DNA of 64,000 nucleotides from Aspidapion aeneum (taxonomy: Eukaryota; Arthropoda; Insecta; Coleoptera; Brentidae). The position numbers were made by a program, and so were the translations under genes. The notes below the pieces were generated by a model. The model had not been told where the DNA came from. It ran no database searches and saw only the letters and a list, made by a program, of their open reading frames with translations. The stretch covers positions 35,608,667 through 35,672,666 of the forward strand of contig OY755045.1 in assembly GCA_963576565.1 (NCBI GenBank), in the 5' to 3' direction. Below are positions 1 through 9,741 of this stretch, piece after piece (the stretch's first letter is position 1; every line of letters starts with the position of its first letter).

Positions 1-121
1 AATACCGTTGAATGAATGAATAGAAAAAATAAATAAAAAAAACAATTCGCCAAATGACTATTTTATAAATATATATTTTTTCCCCTTGAACTGAACAAGT
101 TTCTTAAAGTTGTGAGGCATA

Positions 122-385
122 TGATATCCCGTGGGATAGTTGAGAAAGATTTTTTAAAACTACACTAGATCGATCACAGAATTTTAAGTCACCTGTGACA
201 GTAATTTTGCAAAAGTTATAAGTCAAGTTTTGTGCAAAAACATGAAAATATCCGCCATTTTGGATTTATGACGTCACACCGGTCCTACTACTCAAGTTGG
301 AGAAAACACCCATTGACTTCAAATTGTGTGATCTATTACCAAGGGTAGTTTTAAACCATCTTCCACAACTATCCCACGGGACACG
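122..385. repeat. foldback repeat, arms about 70 bp
   Basis: The left arm (about 122-191) begins at a CCCGTGGGATAGTTG core and the right arm (about 313-385) ends with its inverse, CAACTATCCCACGGG. Further matching stretches follow inward (AAAACTAC/GTAGTTTT, GATCACA/TGTGTGATC, AAGTCA/TGACTT). About 120 bp lie between the arms. No coding sequence is visible. It is probably a non-autonomous DNA-transposon foldback; a target duplication was not identified. Confidence 0.6.
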
Positions 386-540
386 ATTTTTGACTATAAG
401 CCACTCAACTAGTAAAAAAGAAAGAGTGCTTTTTTGTATTTTAGAATTAACAAGCGGCGCATCGAAAAAAAAATCAGGGGCAGGTAATATTTTAACGCCC
501 TGTAGCGCAATAACGAAGCATTTTTTTTAATTTGCAAGAA

Positions 541-1192
541 ACAAATAACTCTTAAAATGATGCAAGGAATACTGTGTACGTAATATTGTTTAAAAAATAC
601 CCCAAATAATTTTTGCAGTAATCAAAAACAAATTTCGTAGCGAAATCGTTTGGGTCAGCCCATAACCAAATTGTAAAAACCAACTAAAATTTTTCAAATC
701 GTGCACCTACATTTTCCTTAAAAATTTGCATTTATATAAGTTTCTTGAATAATGTTGGGAAAACTGCGAAATACAAGGGAAAAACATAAAGGTAGATACG
801 TAATACGTAATAATGAAAACCTGATTACACACATTATAAATTTTACCTTTGCACGATATGGTGCTCGTTTTAAACCATGCATCGTACACAGGACAATTTT
901 AGAGAACAGCTGGTCAAAAGTATTTTAAGTCTTCTAAAAGTATTTTATTTAAAATAGTGAGATTTTTCTTTTTGGCAATGCTTATTTATTAGAAATCCAT
1001 CTCTAGCTTAGATTGGAGTTTGTAGCTCAGCAAAATTTGTGAGATAAATGTCACTATTATTTCACTATAAATAAAATAAATAAATAAAAATCTTAATTTC
1101 CTAGCAAATAATGCCACTTTTTTATAAAAGTTGTAGTTTCCTCCCTGTAAAAAAATGTATGTTCTTTGTTTGAAACTCACAATGATTGAGTA
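541..1192. other. AT-rich stretch, nothing recognised
   Basis: Only short open frames occur here and none resembles a known protein. The last part (about 1155-1192) reappears in inverse form next to the palindrome at 23353-23625, so the boundary of the Penelope-like repeat probably lies inside this stretch. Confidence 0.5.
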
Positions 1193-2066
1193 GAAACAAA
1201 ATTTCGGACTTCCATTGTCTTTATTTATTTTAAAGACGACGTTTCGGTTAGTAAGTATCTCTAACCGGTCTCAAGTGTAAACTAAACAATCTAGTCTATA
1301 GACTTATAATACTTGGTGTGCAGTCAGCTATGACGGTCCTCTCTAAGATCTTCGCTCTCACTCCCGGAATGTTGGCTTTTAGGCGGAATTACAAATGACA
1401 AAATAAGGAGTTATAAAAGTTTGTATTTAAGTAATATAATGAAAAATTAACCACAGAAATTAACAACATTAAAAAGGACTTACAACAGAATGGTTAATCC
1501 GAGAAATTAATGAACTCAACGATCTCTAAAATTAAAAACAAACCAAATGTAGCAAATTCTCATAATAATAATCATTATTTCAAATTTCAGAAAACATTAG
1601 ACGAATAGCCAAGCACTATAATATAAAAACAGTATTTTCATCTGGAAATACGATAAGGAGTTTTGTAACTAAAACGAAACCAGAAAATCCCTCAAATAAT
1701 AAGGAATGTATTTACCAAATCCCGTGTGAGTGTGGTAAAGTGTCAGAAGCTAAAGTTTGGCATAAGAAGTTGCATTGGCGAAAACGAAAGTTTATTGAAG
1801 CTGCGTTTATAATGCAGAATAAAGAAGTTTTCAGTCAATCAAGCACGGACATACCAAACATATGATAACCACTTCTTAAGGAAAACAGGCGTCTTAGGAT
1901 TAAAAAAGAGGGCGGGCCGTCACACCTGACTGCACACCAAGTAGTATAAGTAGTAGCCTATAGACTACATTGTTTAGTTTACACTTGAAAACGGCTAGAG
2001 ATACTTACTAACCGAAACGTCGTGTTTAAAATAAATAAAGACAGTGGAAGTCCAAAATTTTGTTTC
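1193..2066 (+). mobile_element. Penelope-like element remnant with inverted terminal repeats
   Basis: About 155 bp at the left end (1193-1346) recur inverted at the right end (about 1912-2066). Both carry the CGACGTTTCGGTTAGTAAG block and the ACTTGGTGTGCAGTCAG block. Between them an open segment (1593-1865) reads as the C-terminal part of a Penelope-like protein. Inverted, repeat-flanked copies are a known outcome for Penelope-like retroelements. The reverse transcriptase domain is missing, so this copy is a 5'-truncated, internally deleted relic. A second pair of the same ends without any interior lies at 23353-23625. Boundaries are approximate. Confidence 0.65.
1593..1865 (+). pseudogene. 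Penelope-like endonuclease (GIY-YIG) C-terminal fragment
   Basis: This 90-codon open segment ends at a TGA. It starts with a linker resembling the end of Penelope-like reverse transcriptases (NIRRIAKHYNIK, then VFSSGNTIRS, then KTK). It continues with YQIPCECGKV, which fits the start of the GIY-YIG nuclease of these elements, and then WRKRKFIEAAFI and FSQSSTDIPNI, which fit the C-terminal tail. The central nuclease residues that normally follow the Cys-x-Cys motif, including the YIG strand, are absent, so the nuclease cannot be functional. There is no plausible start codon. Family assignment rests on motif order recalled from the family, not on an alignment. Confidence 0.65.
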
Positions 2067-2589
2067 TAAAATTGTTTTCTTTAAAATAGACCAAAAGTGT
2101 AACTGATAAATTCCTTTAAAATAGTCCAAATTTCAATTTTGTTTCTATCGTTGATGTTTTGTATGTCAGGGGTATTTTTTTACAAAATTCAAGATGGCGT
2201 AAAATGCTTTAAGTGCACCACTGTAATAAAACCTAAACACCAGAAAAAATGCCCTATTGTTATTATTACCTAATAAAACTAGTCAAGAATTAAAAAAGTT
2301 ATTGGAGCTCAAAGATTGGCTGTGTTTTGTCAGCGATATAGAAAAATCGACTTGATAATAAACTTTCACAACGCTCGTCATCTTAAATTTCAACATCACG
2401 GTAATTTATTAATTTATTCTTAAATTTACCTTAAAAACACTTTGAATGGGTAATTTTTTTTAAATTAAAATCATATTGCATAACAAATTTATTGCAGTTT
2501 CGATAATACCAGGATATTTTTTAAAAAATTGTCATTCCAAACCGGCAAAAACGAACAAAAGATATTTATAAATTTTTGAAGAAGGAAAT
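2067..2589. repeat. left part of an older repeat interrupted by BEL-1
   Basis: From about 2335 (AATAAACTTTCACAACG and onward) the sequence matches 10805-11060, after which both copies run on into similar DNA on the right side of BEL-1. The left half (to 2589) and the right half (from 10450) therefore formed one repeat copy before BEL-1 inserted, with a second diverged tandem copy at about 10800-11500. 2067-2330 shows nothing recognisable. Confidence 0.6.
2585..2589. other. target-site duplication of BEL-1, left copy
   Basis: GAAAT immediately precedes the 5' LTR and recurs directly after the 3' LTR at 10450-10454. Five bases is the usual duplication for BEL/Pao integrases. Confidence 0.85.
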
Positions 2590-3297
2590 TGGTTCGTCCC
2601 GCCTTCCTTTTTGTAAATATGTTCTTTTTACTATAATTTACCAAATTGGTTCGAATTAGGCTATTTGGTGATTCACTAGAGCATTTTCTATTTTTTGTTT
2701 ATTTAGTATTAATTAACTAATTAAGTACTTAAAATTACTGGGTTATTTGCATTTGAAACTCCCGCGGTTTTAAAGGCAAATATTACAATTTGCTATAATT
2801 AATTTACTTTACATAAAATGCATTTTGAATTACTAAGGTTCCTAGTTCCTTTAATATGGACCTTCGTAATCTCATTCCTTCCTACTTATTCCTTTTCTCC
2901 TACGCCTCTGGATTAACGACGCCACTGGGCGACATGTGGGAGAACGAACGCAGCAGCGATACCTGCTGCAGCATCACAGAGAACCGTTTCGCCTTCGAAC
3001 GAGTATACACGCGTGTTAGCGACTCTCCTACCACAGCAATGTGGGGTGCAAAAACTACGGTTTAACAGCGCGTCCTCCCATGAGTTCCACTTCCTGTATA
3101 AAAATGGTAAGTGAAAATGCATTATTTTTACCTTACATACATTTGTTTATTGCTACACTAACCTAGAAGGTAAACTAGACCATTTCAGAATCCCTTGTAC
3201 CAGCTTAGCCTATGACCTTATTCCCTTAAAATTACAGTCCACATCTGACACCGTTAAATTCCAGACAATCTCCTTTCTGGACCATCAGGGACCCCCA
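2590..3297 (+). repeat. BEL-1 5' LTR
   Basis: Begins TGGTTCGTCCCGCC and ends CCCCCA, a TG...CA LTR. It matches the 3' LTR at 9742-10449 with a constant offset of 7152. It contains a strong splice-donor match (GTAAGTG at 3107) and two acceptor-like tracts ending at about 3190 and 3238. The 69-codon frame at 2856-3065 and the frame on the opposite strand look fortuitous. Confidence 0.92.
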
Positions 3298-3301
3298 TTT
3301 T

Positions 3302-3320
3302 TGATCCTTAGCGAGCCGGA
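3302..3320 (+). promoter_or_regulatory. primer-binding site, tRNA-Tyr type
   Basis: Four T residues after the LTR, the segment TGATCCTTAGCGAGCCGGA is close to the complement of the animal tRNA-Tyr 3' end (TGGTCCTTCGAGCCGGA expected), with a G-to-A change and two extra bases. The other BEL element has a comparable site at the same spacing, which supports the assignment. Confidence 0.6.
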
Positions 3321-3339
3321 TTTCTGGAATCGTTTTTTT

Positions 3340-3608
3340 GCCTTTTTAGGTTAGTTTTTTTTACTGGTTTCAAATGCAAGAAAAACCCTTGTTTTTCCTA
3401 AATGCCTTTTTTACTGGTTTCAAATGCAAGAAAAACCCTTGTTTTTCTTACATGCCTACTTTAGAAAACCCCTAGGTTTCTAAAATACATTTTGCGATTT
3501 TTTTTTGTGTAAAAACAAATGCAAGAAAAACCCTTGTTTTTCTTACATGCCTACTTTAGAAAACCCCTAGGTTTCTAAAATACATTTTGCGATTTTTTTT
3601 GTGTAAAA
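3340..3608 (+). repeat. tandem duplications in the BEL-1 leader
   Basis: A short unit (CTGGTTTCAAATGCAAGAAA and following bases) occurs at about 3362 and 3413. A unit of roughly 95 bp containing AAACCCCTAGGTTTCT is then repeated at about 3420-3515 and 3518-3608, nearly identical. These lie between the primer site and the gag start, in untranslated leader. Confidence 0.8.
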
Positions 3609-4407
3609 ATTAAATATTTTTACCAATAAATTTAGCCTTTTCATGCGAAAAACCAAACACAGATAAAATCTGTAAACTACTATGCTTTTTTTTGTTTCGA
3701 ATAAATCAAGTTTTTTCGTTTCTTTTTTGTAAAAAAAAAACCGTATAGAATTTGGGTGTTTTTTTGTTTGTCACTGGAAATAGTTTAAAATAGTGTCTGC
3801 AAAGTGCTATTATTTTAGCCGTTGTGCCTTCACATTTGTGGATTGCTATAATTATATCCAATTTGCTCGAAAAAAAATCTCCCAATTGCCATATTCATTT
3901 TTGCTTATTGCAAATTGCTATGACTATATCCGATTGCGGATGCTTTACTATATTCGTTTTTGCGTAAAAATTGCTATGAATATATCTATTTCTAATTTAC
4001 TATTATAATATCTGTCTGCAAATGGCTATGATTGTATCCATTTTTTGCGTGCATAATAAATTTTGAAGGAAATTTAATTCTTAACTTGAGAATTTGTTTT
4101 CGTGTAAAGGCAGATAAATAGTTTTACCAAATTAAATGCTTTTGACTTGTAGGTATTTATTTTTAAATTTAATACATAGCAGGTACCTACTTATTTGAAT
4201 TCGCGAGGCGAAGATAAAAAAACTTATACACAAGTTTTTTTGTTATCATTAGTTTGCATCGGGTATTTTCTTTACTTTTGCGCGCTTATAGTTTGATTAT
4301 TGTAATTAAACGTAGGACATTAATATTTATACAGGGTGTCCAAATTTTGATTTTTTTTCAGTTTACCTAATTTTTGTCAATTATTTTTTGGATTTTTTTT
4401 TTTAATC
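3609..4407 (+). other. BEL-1 5' untranslated leader
   Basis: A long AT-rich leader. Between about 3835 and 4045 a degenerate motif, roughly AATTGCTATGA followed by TATATCC, recurs about six times at 35-50 bp intervals. A TACAGGGTG motif at 4331 resembles the ends of the foldbacks at 14876 and 41927. No frame here resembles a protein. Confidence 0.6.
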
Positions 4408-7400
4408 ATGTCTAGTTCGGATAAAATTTTAAAGGCTAAAGCCTTGCGCTATAGTGCGATTTCACAGCTAAATTTGATCATTGAATCCGCGACCCTCGCA
4501 AAAAATGACCCTGCCTATCACAGCGGCTTTAAAGTCAAATTTCGGACATTGTCAAAAATCAAAAAAGATTTTGAAAAGCACCATAATACTTTGTTGACGT
4601 TGGTAGCCTCTGATGAGGATCGCTTAGTAGTAGAAAACAAAGTGTTTATGGACTTTTGCAAACGCTGTGACGAGATTTCCACTATATTTTACGAACTTTT
4701 CGAACTACCCTTTGAAGATGGAGGGCTTTTGAGCAGTACGATAAATCCCATGGGCAGTCCCTGTGCCTCCACAGACCAGCATGGTTTACTGCCTAGGATA
4801 AAAATACCTCTTTTTCAAGGGGAATTTAAGGAGTTTCCAACCTTTTTGCAAGCCTTTAATGCTACCGTGCACAATAATAGGTCGCTGGGAAACTTTGAAA
4901 AATTCAATTTGCTTTTTTCTAATTTAAAGGGCCCTGCCCTGGATGTCATTTCTGACATTCCTATCCTTGCTGAAAATTATTTAAATGCCTACCACACCTT
5001 GGTGGATAGGTATACAAATAAACGATTACAAGCTTACCTTCACTGGAAGGCAATTGAAGGCTTCTCTCCTCTTACTAAAGAGAATGCTACGAATTTGAGG
5101 AATTTGCTTGATTGTTTTTCGAAAAACTTAAGTGCTTTAAAAGTCATGGGTTTTAAAACGGAGTTTTGGGATTATATTATGGCACAAATGCTCTTGGATA
5201 GGTTGGACCTAACCACGCGCAAGGCATTTGAGCAAAATTATTGCTCCAATGAGATCCCCTCTTATGATAAAATTCGTGCTTTTGTTTCTAGCCATTGCAT
5301 TGCGTTGGAACAAATACAACAAACTCAAGATTACTTAAAAAATAAAGATTTGTCAATTTCAAGTCAGAAAAATCAAGCAAAGTTTCAAAATCGATCTGCT
5401 TTGTTTGCTAATACTCAGAGAGCCTCCAAAAATGCCTCCCAGTCTCCAAATGGCCAAAGTGGCTTAAATAATACTCCAAACCCTCAAAAATTTTGTTTTC
5501 TCTGTAAAAGTGGCGATCATATAATATACAGATGTCCTCATTTTTTGGCGAAAACTCCCCAGCAACGTTTTGAGATTGTTAAACAACATAAAGCGTGTGT
5601 CAACTGTTTGGGCTCAAAGCATAATTTACCCCAGCAATGCAAATCAGAAAAAAGATGTTTACATTGTGGCCAATTTCATCACAGTCTCTTACATTTTTTT
5701 CCTATTAATTCTACACCTAGTTCTGCGAGTAGCCCCTCTACTTCTGCAGTGCAACCCCCGAGGAGCCCCGTGGCTACCGAATTTAATAGAACCACTAACA
5801 CCATTGTTACTGGTATGTCTTTAAATGATCGCGAAGTACTTCTCTGTACCGCTTTAATACAAATACAGGATGTTTTTCAAAATTGGCACACAGTGCGCGC
5901 CATCTGTGACTCTGGTGCTCAATCTTCATTTATATCTAAGTCATGTGCTGATAGTTTGGGCCTTCCTAAATTTAATATCGCCATGACTCTACAAAGCTTA
6001 GATCGAATGACAACTTCGGCAAAATCTGGAATTAATTGCAATATATCCTCTTTGCGTGATAATAATTTTGTTTTTAATTTTGATGCGATAATACTCGATA
6101 AAATTTGTAGTGATTTACCTCATTCCTCATTTTCGATTAAAAGTTTTCCTTTTCTCGCCAACTTAGAACTAGCTGACCCAGGCTTTAATAAAAGCGATAA
6201 AATTGATTTATTGTTGGGCGGCGATGTGTACCCTTACATTTTGCTAGATGGTCGTTTGTCTACGGGACCCAACAACCCCGTCTGCATTAATACTATTTTT
6301 GGTTGGGGAATAATGGGCAATCTTTCACTTTCACCTTCAACTACAAATCAAATTAAAACATTTTTTACTACGTCAATGAACGATTCTTTTGTCAATTTAG
6401 ATAAAAATCTACAACGATTTTGGCAAATAGATGACATACCTAATGTCAAGGCTATTGACCCCGAAGATGAGTTTTGCGAAAATTATTTTTTGAAAACTAC
6501 CTCAAAAAATGAGGAGGGGAGATATATTGTATCTTTACCATTTAAAGTTACTGCTCCAGATTTTGGCGACACTCGATCCATTGCCGTACGTCGTTTTTTC
6601 TCCCTTGAGAAGAAATTGCTACAAAACCCTGATTTTTATGCTGCCTACAGCTCTGTTTTACAAGATTATTTAGATAATAATCATATGCAACCGGTTTCTG
6701 CACCTTTGCCGACCGAAATTTCAAATCATTTTTATATTGCACACCATGCGGTGTTCAAAAAAGATTCTACTAGCACCCCCCTGAGGGTGGTTTTTGATGC
6801 GAGCATGCACGCCCCTGGCAAAATCTCGCTCAACAACGCTGTTTATACTGGGCCCCCTTTACAAAGGGACTTACAAAAAATTTTATTACTTTATCGTTTG
6901 CATAAATTTTGCTTTTGTTGCGACATCCGTCAAATGTACAGGATGATTTTAGTTGACCCTAGTCAAACTAATTTTCAAAGAATAGTTTGGAGGTTTGATC
7001 CTAACCAGCCTATTCAAGACTTCGAAATAAATAGAGTTTTATTCGGGGTCTCTTGTAGCCCCTTTTTGGCTATCAGAACTTTGCTGCAACTTGCTAGAGA
7101 GCATGAGGACCTTCCTCTTGCCTCAAAAATCATTGAGGAGGCAGTTTTTGTCGATGATGTGATTTCGGGAAGTGATGACTTTTTTAAGGCCACTGAGATG
7201 AAAAATCAATTAATCGAGCTACTTAGCCGAGGTGGATTCGAATTGCGTAAATGGGCGAGCAATTGTCCCGAGTTACTATCCGATCTTCCTGAGTCACACA
7301 TTTCGATGAAGGCTCTTTCTCTCGATTTAGATGCTGAAAATTCAACTTTGAAAATTCTCGGTTTAAATTGGAACCCTCATACTGATGAATTTTTTTATAC

Positions 7401-9699
7401 TTTCGACTGTTCTCTCCAAACATGCACTAAAAGAACAATTTTAAGTAATTTGGCCCGCATTTACGACCCTCTGTCTTTTTTGGCGCCAATAGTTTTAATT
7501 TTAAAATTAATTGTTCAATACTGCTGGGCAGAAGACTTAAACTGGGACGACCCTGTCAGTCCGGAAATTGTTTTTAAATGGGAAAAATTTAAAAATGAAT
7601 TAAAGTTTTTGCATTCTGTTAAAATTCCTCGTCAAATAATTTTGCCTAATGCTAGTCAAATCCAGCTAGTAGGATTTTGCGATAGTTCAGAACGGGCCTA
7701 TTGTGCTGTCGCTTATATTCGAATTTTTTATTCTGATGGAAACATTAAAGTTTTTTTTGTTTGTAGTAAATCTAGAGTCGCACCGTTGCGTCGTAAACTA
7801 ACTTTACCAAGACTAGAGCTTTTAGGAGCTGTTTTGTTGGCTAAATTAATGGATTTTTTACTAGAAACGTTCTCGGAAAAAATTAAATTTGATAAAATTC
7901 TTGCTTTTACTGATAGCACAGTGACCTTATCTTGGATTCAGGGATCTCCTCACAAATTTAAAACATTTGTTTCGAATAGAACTGCCTATATACAAGGAAG
8001 AATTAGCCCTGAGTTTTGGCATTATGTTCCTACTGAACAAAATCCTGCTGACTGCGGTACTAGGGAAATGTATCCCTCTGATTTACAAAGATTTTATTTT
8101 TGGTTAGAAGGGCCTTCTTTTCTAAACCAACCTACAAATACTTGGGATTTTATGACAGTTACTTACGATGGGAATGCAGTTTTGGAAGAACAGCGAAAAA
8201 ATATTTTTAACGTTTTTACTTGCGAACAAACAGTTGAATATTATGTAAACAACTTGTTTGAAAAATACAGTTCTCTTTTTAAAATTAAGAGAATAGTTGC
8301 TTACTTTTTGCGAGGGTTACAAAAGTTTAAAAATCCCTCATACAATTTTGCTACTGATTACCTTACAAATCAGGATTACTACAAAAGCTTACTTTTTATT
8401 TCGAAATGCGTACAATCTTTTTCTTTCCAAAAAGAAATTGAATTACTAAAAGATAAGAAACAGCTTCCAAAAGCTTTTCAAAAATTATGTCCATTTTTGC
8501 ATAATGAAAGCTACGATTTGCTTCGTGTTGGAGGCCGTTTATGCCATTCAAATTTATCATACGATAAAAAATTTCCAATTCTTTTGCCTTCTAGTGCAAA
8601 ATTCACTGAATTACTGATTTTAGATTTGCATCGCAGCAATCTTCATTGTGGTATACAGACCACAACTTTTTTACTAATGCAAAACTTCTGGGTATTGTCT
8701 GCTAAAAAGGTAGTGAGAAAAGTTTTAAGTTCTTGCCATACTTGCTGGAAAACTAAACCTAACTCCCTTCAACCCCCTATGGGTAACCTACCGAAATTTA
8801 GAGTTTCCGAAGCAAAGGTGTTCGAAAATGTAGGTATAGATTTTTGTGGTCCGTTCACGATTACTCTTGGTCGGACCAGAGGTGCAAAAACCATGAAAGC
8901 ATATGTCTGTTTATTTATCTGTTGCGCTGTTAAAGCCGTGCATTTAGAGTTAGTCTCTGATATGACATCAGAAGCCTTTCTGGCTGCTCTGCGCCGCTTC
9001 ATAGCTAGAAGAGGACTATGCTCAAAGATCTCTTCAGACTGCGGGACCAACTTCGTGGCCTCTGAAAAATACTTGCGACAAATTTTTTCTGATTGCGTGA
9101 AGGGGGAAGGTATAGTTTGGTCTTTTAACCCACCTGCTGCTCCCCACATGGGAGGCATTTGGGAATCAAACATTAAATCTTTAAAGACTCATCTTCACAG
9201 GGTAGTTGGAAATCAAATACTCACCTATGAGGAATTAAATACGGTTTTAACCCAAGTTGAAGCCATAATGAACTCACGTCCTTTATGTGCCTTAAGCACC
9301 GATCCTACTGATCTGGCGGTCTTGACTCCTAATAATTTTTTAAATTTGAGGCCTCCAGGTACAATACCCGATCCAAACTACTGCGATATTGCGTTAAACA
9401 GGCTGTCCAGGTGGCAACTGTTGCAAAGAATGCACCGCGATTTTTGGATTCGCTGGCATCGCGAATATTTGCACACTTTGCAACAGCGAGCCAAATGGCA
9501 CCAACCTCTTGCTTCCATTGATATTGGTACTATGGTACTGATCAAAGATGAAAATTCCACTCCATTGGATTGGCCCCTAGGCCGCATTGAAGACCTTATT
9601 AAAGGTTCTGATAATGTTCCACGGGTTGCTATTGTAAAGACTACTAAAGGTACCTACAAACGGCCTTTGGTAAAACTATGCGCCCTGCCTACAAATTAA
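4408..9699 (+). CDS. gag-pol: BEL/Pao Gag-Pol polyprotein, intact
   Basis: A single 1763-residue polyprotein makes the particle and all the enzymes for retrotransposition. In order: Gag-like region with a DUF1759-type segment (about 129-275); Cys/His zinc knuckles (CFLC at 363-366, CVNC about 397, CLHC about 417) for RNA binding; aspartic protease with DSGA at 501-504; reverse transcriptase with catalytic Asp at 839 and the FVDD box at 914-917, a BEL/Pao variant of YxDD; RNase H with Asp1092, Glu1137, Asp1169 and Asp1215; integrase with the H2C2 zinc site (His1408, His1413, Cys1443, Cys1446) and catalytic Asp1478, Asp1544, Glu1586; then a DUF5641-type tail from about 1663. The ATG at 4408 is the first in this frame after an AT-rich leader. 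Gag and Pol share one frame, as is common in BEL/Pao. No lesion is visible. Class assignment is firm; the lineage within BEL/Pao was not determined. Confidence 0.95.
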   Translation: MSSSDKILKAKALRYSAISQLNLIIESATLAKNDPAYHSGFKVKFRTLSKIKKDFEKHHNTLLTLVASDEDRLVVENKVFMDFCKRCDEISTIFYELFELPFEDGGLLSSTINPMGSPCASTDQHGLLPRIKIPLFQGEFKEFPTFLQAFNATVHNNRSLGNFEKFNLLFSNLKGPALDVISDIPILAENYLNAYHTLVDRYTNKRLQAYLHWKAIEGFSPLTKENATNLRNLLDCFSKNLSALKVMGFKTEFWDYIMAQMLLDRLDLTTRKAFEQNYCSNEIPSYDKIRAFVSSHCIALEQIQQTQDYLKNKDLSISSQKNQAKFQNRSALFANTQRASKNASQSPNGQSGLNNTPNPQKFCFLCKSGDHIIYRCPHFLAKTPQQRFEIVKQHKACVNCLGSKHNLPQQCKSEKRCLHCGQFHHSLLHFFPINSTPSSASSPSTSAVQPPRSPVATEFNRTTNTIVTGMSLNDREVLLCTALIQIQDVFQNWHTVRAICDSGAQSSFISKSCADSLGLPKFNIAMTLQSLDRMTTSAKSGINCNISSLRDNNFVFNFDAIILDKICSDLPHSSFSIKSFPFLANLELADPGFNKSDKIDLLLGGDVYPYILLDGRLSTGPNNPVCINTIFGWGIMGNLSLSPSTTNQIKTFFTTSMNDSFVNLDKNLQRFWQIDDIPNVKAIDPEDEFCENYFLKTTSKNEEGRYIVSLPFKVTAPDFGDTRSIAVRRFFSLEKKLLQNPDFYAAYSSVLQDYLDNNHMQPVSAPLPTEISNHFYIAHHAVFKKDSTSTPLRVVFDASMHAPGKISLNNAVYTGPPLQRDLQKILLLYRLHKFCFCCDIRQMYRMILVDPSQTNFQRIVWRFDPNQPIQDFEINRVLFGVSCSPFLAIRTLLQLAREHEDLPLASKIIEEAVFVDDVISGSDDFFKATEMKNQLIELLSRGGFELRKWASNCPELLSDLPESHISMKALSLDLDAENSTLKILGLNWNPHTDEFFYTFDCSLQTCTKRTILSNLARIYDPLSFLAPIVLILKLIVQYCWAEDLNWDDPVSPEIVFKWEKFKNELKFLHSVKIPRQIILPNASQIQLVGFCDSSERAYCAVAYIRIFYSDGNIKVFFVCSKSRVAPLRRKLTLPRLELLGAVLLAKLMDFLLETFSEKIKFDKILAFTDSTVTLSWIQGSPHKFKTFVSNRTAYIQGRISPEFWHYVPTEQNPADCGTREMYPSDLQRFYFWLEGPSFLNQPTNTWDFMTVTYDGNAVLEEQRKNIFNVFTCEQTVEYYVNNLFEKYSSLFKIKRIVAYFLRGLQKFKNPSYNFATDYLTNQDYYKSLLFISKCVQSFSFQKEIELLKDKKQLPKAFQKLCPFLHNESYDLLRVGGRLCHSNLSYDKKFPILLPSSAKFTELLILDLHRSNLHCGIQTTTFLLMQNFWVLSAKKVVRKVLSSCHTCWKTKPNSLQPPMGNLPKFRVSEAKVFENVGIDFCGPFTITLGRTRGAKTMKAYVCLFICCAVKAVHLELVSDMTSEAFLAALRRFIARRGLCSKISSDCGTNFVASEKYLRQIFSDCVKGEGIVWSFNPPAAPHMGGIWESNIKSLKTHLHRVVGNQILTYEELNTVLTQVEAIMNSRPLCALSTDPTDLAVLTPNNFLNLRPPGTIPDPNYCDIALNRLSRWQLLQRMHRDFWIRWHREYLHTLQQRAKWHQPLASIDIGTMVLIKDENSTPLDWPLGRIEDLIKGSDNVPRVAIVKTTKGTYKRPLVKLCALPTN

Positions 9700-9708
9700 A
9701 CTCTCTGA

Positions 9709-9724
9709 AATGCCCCTGGGCATT
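9709..9724 (+). other. hairpin between stop codon and polypurine tract
   Basis: AATGCCCCTGGGCATT is a near-perfect inverted repeat 9 bp after the stop. BEL-2 has a different hairpin in the same place (62568-62591), so position rather than sequence is shared. Confidence 0.5.
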
Positions 9725-9727
9725 CTC

Positions 9728-9741
9728 AGGGGGGTAGGAAA
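9728..9741 (+). promoter_or_regulatory. polypurine tract of BEL-1
   Basis: AGGGGGGTAGGAAA directly abuts the 3' LTR and is the expected primer for plus-strand DNA synthesis. Confidence 0.8.

Noticed and set aside
2856..3122. 69-codon frames on both strands inside the BEL-1 LTR
   Set aside because: Both copies of the LTR carry them because the LTRs are identical; no family is recognised and the two overlap on opposite strands in a GC-richer patch.
8769..9173. 134-codon minus-strand frame within BEL-1
   Set aside because: It is the shadow of the integrase region of gag-pol on the other strand.
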